Of a DNA stretch of 11,420 bases, positions 7,380-11,420 are shown in pieces; the first letter of the stretch is position 1, and every line of letters starts with the position of its first letter. Source of the DNA: JAJRZX01 sp964472295 (lineage in GTDB: Bacteria; Desulfobacterota; GWC2-55-46; JADFVP01). The DNA lies in contig CAYYJQ010000054.1 of NCBI GenBank assembly GCA_964472295.1, forward strand, positions 1 through 11,420, read 5' to 3'. Under the pieces are notes generated by a model that was not told the DNA's origin, did not search any database, and saw only the letters and a list, made by a program, of their open reading frames with translations. The translations under genes were made by a program, and so were the position numbers.

Positions 7380-7408
7380 TTGCGCATATACAGATACTCC
7401 GCTATAGT
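7380..7408 (+). promoter_or_regulatory. Candidate promoter for the repeat-protein/cytochrome operon
   Basis: TTGCGC (7380-7385) and TATAGT (7403-7408) are spaced 17 nt apart. The -10 matches five of six consensus bases and the -35 three of six. Transcription from here would give a leader of roughly 240 nt before the first gene. No better pair was seen closer to the gene, so this is a best guess. Confidence 0.3.
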
Positions 7409-7654
7409 TAAGACTTAAATATCATTATCAAGGTTCAAAAATCACGCTACTGTGTAAGGACCCTTACATATTTCAGAGCGCAGATGTTTTAGGTTAAGAC
7501 CTTACGGAACATGGCCCTATGGGTTTATCCTCTGGGCTAATAAGCCTCGACAGGCATCTTTATGAATGAGGCTCTGTCCTGCAGAGAGAGACTTTCCGCG
7601 GCGTATGGTCAACCCAATAGGACAAAACCAACTTTAAAAAGAGGAGAGATAAAA

Positions 7655-8035
7655 ATGAAAAGCCGTAGACTGAGTGTATTAAGTGTTTTAATGGGCCTTT
7701 TCGTCTTCGTCGCCTTTAGCGTCGCCTCTGTTCAGCCAGCTCCTGCCATGGGAAAACATCCGGCAAAGACGGCGAATCCATGCTCAATGAAGAAGAACCC
7801 CTGCGGCATGAAGATGAACCCCTGTGCCGCCAACCCGTGTTCCATGAAGGCCAACCCCTGCAGTATGAAGAACCCCTGTTCCATGAAACAAAATCCATGC
7901 TCCATGAAGATGAATCCCTGTTCCATGAAGAACCCCTGCTCCATGAAGAAGAACCCCTGCGCATCCAACCCCTGTAGTATGAAAAATCCCTGTTCCATGA
8001 AGAATCCCTGTTATGGCGGAAAGGGCAAGTGGTAG
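7655..8035 (+). CDS. Secreted NPCSMK-repeat protein (Cys/Met/Lys-rich, unknown function)
   Basis: This 126-residue protein has a Sec signal peptide (MKSRRLSVLS then a hydrophobic core, cleavage near APA, residue 31). From residue 41 almost the whole mature chain is tandem N-P-C-S-M-K units, 13 NPC in total, with an extra K, M, A or Q between some units and two short NPCAA/NPCAS units. It ends YGGKGKW. Cysteines are spaced by four to six residues, never two, and there is no His in the repeats. They therefore cannot be CxxCH haem sites. The Cys, Met and Lys content would suit binding of Cu(I) or another soft metal, or disulfide cross-linking outside the cytoplasm; both are inference. The ATG at 7655 is chosen over an in-frame ATG at 7562 because AGGAG (7642-7646) and a clean signal peptide follow. 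I know no named family. Confidence 0.88.
   Translation: MKSRRLSVLSVLMGLFVFVAFSVASVQPAPAMGKHPAKTANPCSMKKNPCGMKMNPCAANPCSMKANPCSMKNPCSMKQNPCSMKMNPCSMKNPCSMKKNPCASNPCSMKNPCSMKNPCYGGKGKW
7775..8011 (+). repeat. Tandem 15-21 bp coding repeats (NPC units 1-13)
   Basis: These are in-frame tandem units of 15, 18 or 21 bp, each beginning with Asn-Pro-Cys codons. Synonymous choices vary widely: AAT/AAC, CCC/CCA/CCG, TGC/TGT, and Ser as TCC, TCA or AGT. The repeats are therefore not fresh identical copies but are held constant at protein level. Confidence 0.92.
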
Positions 8036-8076
8036 GCTCAGACCTGTAACCAAGTTAGAGAGGAGGTCAGATAAAG

Positions 8077-8703
8077 ATGTGGAATAGATTGAGGATCTTA
8101 TTAGCCCTAATTGCCTTTGTGGCTATTTCGGCCCTTACTCTCTCTTCCGTGCAGGCCGCGGGAGTCCTCATGGCAAAGGCCAGGAATCCCTGCGGAGCCA
8201 ACCCCTGTAGCATGAAGGCAAATCCCTGCAGTATGAAGAACCCCTGCTCTTCAGGCGGTGTAATACCCCTTCGCGCAAGGGCCATCAAGGGCAGGAGGAC
8301 ACTTCAGAAGATGGGCAAGAAACTCTGGAGCGATACTTCCCTTGGCACTGCCGGCGTCTCATGCAGTACATGTCATCCCGGCGGGGCGGGGCTCAAGAAA
8401 AAACCATTCCCAAAGTATGTGAAGATGCCCAACGACATCGTTACCCTGGACCAGATGATAAATTACTGCGTCCTGAACCCCATGAAGGGTAAGGCCCTTG
8501 CCTGGAACTCTCAGAAGATGACGGCCCTTGCGGCATACGTGGCCTCTCATAGCAAGGGAGGGTCAGTGGCAATGAACCCCTGCTCATCGAACCCATGTTC
8601 CATGCGGGGAAATCCATGCAGTATGAAGAACCCATGCTCCATGAAGGCCAATCCGTGCAGTATGAAAAACCCCTGCTCAATGAAAAATCCCTGCTCCAGG
8701 TAA
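8077..8703 (+). CDS. Secreted monoheme cytochrome c flanked by NPCSMK repeats
   Basis: This 208-residue protein has a Sec signal peptide with cleavage after VQA (residue 27). Four NPC units (37-57) precede a small class I-type cytochrome c domain, about 66-160. The haem motif is CSTCH (C96, C99, H100), starting from GKKLWSDTSLGTAGVS. The sixth ligand is probably a Met, either M136 in LNPMKGKAL or M148; the helix MTALAAYVASHS is typical of the C-terminal helix of such domains. Seven more NPC units (167-206) close the protein. One extra Cys, C131, lies in the haem domain. AGGAGGT (8061-8067) serves the ATG at 8077, 41 bp after the repeat-only gene. Sharing the module with that neighbour implies a common partner, metal or scaffold. 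The cytochrome is certain; the role is not. Confidence 0.9.
   Translation: MWNRLRILLALIAFVAISALTLSSVQAAGVLMAKARNPCGANPCSMKANPCSMKNPCSSGGVIPLRARAIKGRRTLQKMGKKLWSDTSLGTAGVSCSTCHPGGAGLKKKPFPKYVKMPNDIVTLDQMINYCVLNPMKGKALAWNSQKMTALAAYVASHSKGGSVAMNPCSSNPCSMRGNPCSMKNPCSMKANPCSMKNPCSMKNPCSR
8185..8247 (+). repeat. NPC coding repeats, N-terminal block of the cytochrome fusion
   Basis: Four in-frame Asn-Pro-Cys units directly follow the signal peptide region. They are the same unit type as at 7775-8011. Confidence 0.9.
8575..8694 (+). repeat. NPC coding repeats, C-terminal block of the cytochrome fusion
   Basis: Seven in-frame Asn-Pro-Cys units run to within two codons of the stop. Ser is again encoded by both TCN and AGT codons. 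Confidence 0.9.
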
Positions 8704-8705
8704 TG
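8701..8705 (+). promoter_or_regulatory. TAATG stop/start overlap (translational coupling)
   Basis: The stop TAA of the repeat cytochrome (8701-8703) shares its last A with the ATG of the pentaheme cytochrome (8703-8705). No strong ribosome binding site lies before it, so ribosomes finishing the first gene probably start the second. Confidence 0.8.
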
Positions 8706-9920
8706 GAGCGGGCTTTTTCCTTTAAGCGGTTCGGTCTTGCCGTTCTTGTTTGTCTTGTAATCATTGCCTCTTCCTCCCTTTCCCTGGGAGGAGAGGCAAT
8801 GGTTACAGGGCATTGGAAGCGTCCTGGCGCAACGAGTCCGTCTTTTTCGGCAAAAGACCTTCATCCCAAAGAATGCGGCGCCTGCCACGAGGAAAAACTC
8901 CGGGACTGGAGCGCGTCCCTGCACAGCAAGAGCATTGGGCCAGGTCTGCTCTTTCAGCTCGACCCCCTCTCCGACCCCGCTACTGCGGTTGCCTGTTACT
9001 TCTGTCACGCCCCCCTGTCCATACAGAACGAGACCATCCAGACGAAGACATCCTCCGGCAACGTGGGGTATGCTGAAAACGCGGACTTTGATGCGGCCTT
9101 GAAGGCAACGGGCGTAAGCTGCGCGGCCTGTCACGCGCGGGGCGCTGGCATAGTTGGACCCCCCTCGCCAAGGCTCGAAGGCCTTAAAAAAGGCAAAGGC
9201 CGAAAGCACTCAACACAAGTGGAAGCATTCTTCACTGAGGCCCGTTTCTGCGCGGCCTGCCACCAGCTGAAAGAGGGCTTCCGCCTTAAGGGGCGCCTGC
9301 TTGTAAATACCTATGCCGAGTGGAAAGAGAGTCCCGCTGGCCGCGCTGGCATATCGTGCCAGGCATGTCATATGCCTGGACGCCGCCACCTCTTCAGGGG
9401 CATACACGACGTGGAGATGGCCAGAAGCGGCATATCCATAGAGACAGAAAAGATAAAGACTAAATCAGGCCCCCTCTTCCGCCTTACCATCACCAACACG
9501 TCTACAGGGCATTATTACCCCACCTACGCGACGCCCCTTATCAAGGTAAGGGCTTTTCTCGTGGACAACGAGGGGCGTGCCTTAAAGGGCACGGAGAAGA
9601 CCGCCTTCATAGGGAGGCAAATCGCCCTTGATCTCTCGCAAGAGTATTTTGATACGAGGATAGCGCCCCTTCGTAATTTTGTCCTCGATTATCCAATTAA
9701 AAAAACTGGCGGCGCGAAGCAGGCCGTCTTCGAGGCCATAGTCTATCCCGACGAATTCTACACAAGGTTCTATGAGTATTTTCTGGGGCAGGATATGAGC
9801 GCCAAGAAAAAAGAAGAGGTCAGAGAGGCGCACAGGAGGAGCCTTAAGTCTGCCTATGAGTTATTCAGGAAAGAACTGCCGTTAAAAGACCTTGCCCTTA
9901 ACCGCAATACGGGCCGCTAA
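8703..9920 (+). CDS. Pentaheme c-type cytochrome (cytochrome c554-like family)
   Basis: This 405-residue protein has an N-terminal hydrophobic signal or anchor (about 11-30) after the positive start MERAFSFKR. Five CxxCH haem motifs follow: CGACH (58-62), CYFCH (98-102), CAACH (140-144), CAACH (183-187) and CQACH (219-223). The HEEK/DW segment after the first haem and the wide spacing resemble cytochrome c554-type multihaem proteins. Residues from about 240 to 350 look like a beta-sandwich domain, with ITNTSTGHYYPT (263-274) similar to the Gly-His-Pro-Thr segment often found after the haems in this group. It acts in the periplasm or on its face of the membrane. Translation is coupled to the repeat cytochrome. 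An in-frame ATG at 8595 lies inside that gene's repeats and is rejected as a start. Confidence 0.88.
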   Translation: MERAFSFKRFGLAVLVCLVIIASSSLSLGGEAMVTGHWKRPGATSPSFSAKDLHPKECGACHEEKLRDWSASLHSKSIGPGLLFQLDPLSDPATAVACYFCHAPLSIQNETIQTKTSSGNVGYAENADFDAALKATGVSCAACHARGAGIVGPPSPRLEGLKKGKGRKHSTQVEAFFTEARFCAACHQLKEGFRLKGRLLVNTYAEWKESPAGRAGISCQACHMPGRRHLFRGIHDVEMARSGISIETEKIKTKSGPLFRLTITNTSTGHYYPTYATPLIKVRAFLVDNEGRALKGTEKTAFIGRQIALDLSQEYFDTRIAPLRNFVLDYPIKKTGGAKQAVFEAIVYPDEFYTRFYEYFLGQDMSAKKKEEVREAHRRSLKSAYELFRKELPLKDLALNRNTGR

Positions 9921-10138
9921 ACCGCTGTCTCCCGGAAAAAATACCATGCGCGTGGTGAACGCCCGGCGTCTACGGCTATTTCGCATAAACTCACGTCCTG
10001 AAATCTTAAAGCCTTGGCTTCTTTATTGAGTCAGAGGGGCTGCTTGCATTTTTTATTAAAAACGGTTCGCTGAGCCTTTACGTGCTTTACAGAAATTTTG
10101 ACTATTTATGGCCTTTAGGACAAATTCGGCTACGCTGA
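9921..10138. other. 218-bp region between convergent genes
   Basis: The pentaheme gene ends from the left and the response regulator ends from the right, so terminators are expected here. I see only weak stems, for example around 10009-10020 (AAGCC/GGCTT with a 2-nt loop, followed by T-rich sequence) and 10066-10078. There is also a T-run/A-run at about 10049-10063. None is a convincing terminator. Base composition shifts towards AT near the right end. Confidence 0.5.
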
Positions 10139-10798
10139 TTATTGATTGATTGAGATATACTCTTTAATAATGGCGTATTTTACCAGAGCGGGTATGGTTC
10201 GAAGGTGTAGTTTTTCCATTATTTTTGTGCGGTGGTTGTCTACTGTCCTGGGGCTGATAAATAGCAGCTTGGCAATATCCTTACTTGTTTTTCCATCGGC
10301 AATAAGCTTTAGAATTTCTCTTTCACGTGAAGAAAGGTGACAGGAATTAACTCTGTAAGTTCCCCGGCACATATGGACAAAATTGTCTATTAACCCTTTT
10401 GTGAGTATTGGCGATATGTAATAGTTTCCTTGCCGAATTGAATCTATGGCAGAGAAAAGATCTGTATCTGCATCTTGCCTAAGTAAGTACCCGTCAGCTC
10501 CCGCTGAGATTGCACATAATAAGTACTCCTCATCATTATGCATGCTCAGAACCAAGACTTTTACCTTTGGGTAAATTGATTTGACCTTCAGGATCACTTC
10601 AAAACCGCCAAGGTTTGGTATAGCTAAATTCATGATAACCATATCCGGGGTACGTTTTTTTAGAAGTTTGAGAAGATTAGAGCCATTGTCAGCCGTTCCA
10701 ATAACCTCAATGCCGATTCTTTCCTCAAGAATCTTTGTTATACCCTGTCGGAACATAGTATGATCGTCTGCCAGCACAATGCGATATGAAAGCATCAT
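10139..10798 (-). CDS. LuxR/NarL-type response regulator with altered receiver site
   Basis: This 219-residue protein has a receiver domain (about 4-122) and a LuxR-type helix-turn-helix (about 155-215, LSSREREILKLIADG then SPRTVDNHRTKIMEKL). The acidic pair D11-D12 and the switch Ser (S85) are present. The phosphoacceptor position in PDMVIMNLAIP is Asn57 rather than Asp, and the conserved Lys of the GYLLK motif is Arg107. Ordinary phosphorylation is therefore unlikely. The change is one base (GAT to AAT). AGAGGT before the ATG overlaps the end of what appears to be a lost histidine kinase gene, the usual HK-RR operon layout. It may bind DNA constitutively, respond another way, or be decaying. 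The codons are AT-richer than in the plus-strand genes. Confidence 0.9.
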   Translation of the reverse strand: MMLSYRIVLADDHTMFRQGITKILEERIGIEVIGTADNGSNLLKLLKKRTPDMVIMNLAIPNLGGFEVILKVKSIYPKVKVLVLSMHNDEEYLLCAISAGADGYLLRQDADTDLFSAIDSIRQGNYYISPILTKGLIDNFVHMCRGTYRVNSCHLSSREREILKLIADGKTSKDIAKLLFISPRTVDNHRTKIMEKLHLRTIPALVKYAIIKEYISINQ

Positions 10799-10802
10799 AG
10801 TA

Positions 10803-10925
10803 TTACCTCTTGTTTATTGAGATGCTAAAAGTTATCTCAGCGCCTTTTCCATGTTTAGAGCACATATCACAATTTGCGTCCAATATACGTAAACGCCTTT
10901 TCAAGGAATCTCTGATTTGTTCCTC
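10803..10925 (-). pseudogene. C-terminal stump of a sensor histidine kinase (ATPase domain end)
   Basis: The minus-strand frame ending in TAA at 10805-10803 reads LKRRLRIL followed shortly by GKGAEITFSI. This is the pattern of the end of histidine kinase ATPase domains of the NarX/DegS type (helix R..LL, then GKGT.I.F.I). An in-frame stop at 10928-10926 and the absence of a start leave only about 40 residues. The stop lies 4 nt before the response regulator ATG, exactly where a cognate kinase gene would end. I could not trace the catalytic N, G1 or H boxes further upstream in any frame. The call rests on a short match plus position. Confidence 0.6.
10805..10811 (-). promoter_or_regulatory. 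Ribosome binding site of the response regulator
   Basis: On the minus strand AAGAGGT ends 6 nt before the ATG at 10798. It lies within the last codons of the kinase remnant, so the kinase tail may have been kept partly because it carries this site. Confidence 0.6.
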
Positions 10926-11316
10926 TTACGTCATATGATAGGACCATCCGAATCAATTCTCGATGAGAGGTAGAACATGTGTCAGCAGACTTTTGATGAG
11001 ACCCGAGTGTGTGCCCTCGACCTATACTGGGTAAGGTAAGGTCATACATAGGCATACACTACAAGCTAAGGACTTCACTCAGAAGAAGGCCTGCCTCAAT
11101 AAATCGCTGACATATGTATGGCGAACCAGGAACCGAACCACGCCCAATGCTCGCGCCAAGATGGAAGACCTATTACCTGTCTTCCAAGGAATTTGTGTTT
11201 TTGCTAAGGTGCGTTACCGGGTTTTCTGAAGAGCACGAATTATTTTTTTGTGACCTGCGGCCAGACAAGTCAATACATGGTGCGAAGGTGTCTGCTCCAG
11301 GTCCATAGAGGATGTG

Positions 11317-11341
11317 CGTACACAGCGTCCGCGAGTGTACG
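11317..11341. repeat. 7-bp inverted repeat CGTACAC/GTGTACG
   Basis: CGTACAC (11317-11323) and GTGTACG (11335-11341) are perfect inverted copies, 11 nt apart. The role is unknown. Confidence 0.5.
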
Positions 11342-11344
11342 GAG

Positions 11345-11367
11345 AGTAAAATACCGACCATTTTACT
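11345..11367. repeat. 8-bp AT-rich inverted repeat AGTAAAAT/ATTTTACT
   Basis: AGTAAAAT (11345-11352) and ATTTTACT (11360-11367) are perfect inverted copies around ACCGACC. It could be an operator or a small hairpin; there is no gene next to it within the window to link it to. Confidence 0.5.
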
Positions 11368-11420
11368 ATCTGTATCAATAAGACAATTATACCAAAGTCC
11401 GTACCATTTTGGAAGCACTT

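Larger units (their letters stand above)
7278..7654. other. 377-bp gene-free region upstream of the NPCSMK repeat genes
   Basis: Apart from the stem-loop at 7306-7340 and a promoter candidate at 7380-7408, I see no gene. The short hairpin GGCT-AATA-AGCC (7535-7546) and the wide space before the ATG at 7655 leave room for a long untranslated leader. I do not recognise any known riboswitch class in it. Confidence 0.5.
10926..11420. other. About 495 bp with no supportable gene; small inverted repeats
   Basis: Short open frames occur on both strands, but none has a ribosome binding site plus a recognisable protein. It may hold decayed kinase sequence or non-coding DNA. Small structures include GGTAAGGTAAGGT tandem units near 11030-11042 and two inverted repeats at 11317-11341 and 11345-11367. 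Confidence 0.5.

Noticed and set aside
7562..7654. Longer start for the repeat protein at 7562
   Set aside because: The ATG at 7655 has a good ribosome binding site and starts a proper signal peptide; the extension would bury it.
7775..8011. Regular short repeats taken as a CRISPR array
   Set aside because: Units are 15-21 bp with no unique spacers, are in frame, and vary only at synonymous sites, so they are coding repeats.
7716..8053. Long open frames on both strands across the repeat gene
   Set aside because: The short coding period keeps several frames open. Their proteins are repeat shadows without ribosome binding sites.
8595..8702. In-frame extension of the pentaheme cytochrome to an ATG at 8595
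   Set aside because: It lies in another frame of the NPC repeats of the preceding gene, gives a repetitive acidic stretch, and pushes the signal peptide 36 residues inside.
10005..10064. Possible terminators between the convergent genes
   Set aside because: Stems are only about 5 bp with tiny loops or are plain T/A runs; not enough for a call.
10867..11055. 62-codon minus-strand frame overlapping the kinase remnant
   Set aside because: Its frame differs from the kinase-like one, it has no ribosome binding site and no recognisable domain.
11114..11418. Short open frames on both strands at the right end
   Set aside because: They overlap each other, have odd composition, no good ribosome binding site and no similarity I can name.

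Overview
The window looks like the chromosome of a Gram-negative, probably anaerobic or microaerophilic bacterium. The evidence is an outer-membrane beta-barrel protein, Sec signal peptides, periplasmic c-type cytochromes including a pentaheme protein, and strong AGGAGG-type ribosome binding sites. The gene mix recalls Nitrospirota or Desulfobacterota, but nothing here proves the phylum.

Layout. (1) 1-139: the 3' part of a CAU-anticodon tRNA (tRNA-Met or tRNA-Ile2) and a strong intrinsic terminator. (2) 187-6228: a likely operon led by an ArsR-family repressor. Its promoter carries a perfect 8+8 bp inverted repeat over the -35 side. It continues with a small DUF2892 membrane protein, an RND/MMPL-type exporter, a periplasmic LolA-like protein, an outer-membrane beta-barrel protein and a ProC-like oxidoreductase that lacks the usual substrate-binding motifs. 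The exporter, carrier and barrel look like one envelope system for moving a hydrophobic compound. The ArsR/DUF2892 pair recalls E. coli YgaV/YgaP, which suggests thiol, sulfide or metal control. (3) 6435-7277: a free-standing epoxyqueuosine-reductase-like iron-sulfur protein.

(4) 7655-9920 is the most unusual part. A secreted protein is made almost only of N-P-C-S-M-K repeats (13 NPC units). Next comes a secreted monoheme cytochrome c with the same repeats on both sides (4 before, 7 after). A pentaheme cytochrome follows, whose start codon overlaps the stop codon of the cytochrome fusion. I know no named family for the repeats. They look like a Cys/Met/Lys-rich periplasmic or surface module tied to electron transfer.

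(5) 10139-11420: a visibly AT-richer block on the minus strand. It holds a LuxR/NarL-type response regulator with Asn in place of the phosphorylatable Asp and Arg in place of the conserved Lys. Just upstream is what appears to be the C-terminal stump of its decayed histidine kinase. The last ~495 bases have no gene I can support.
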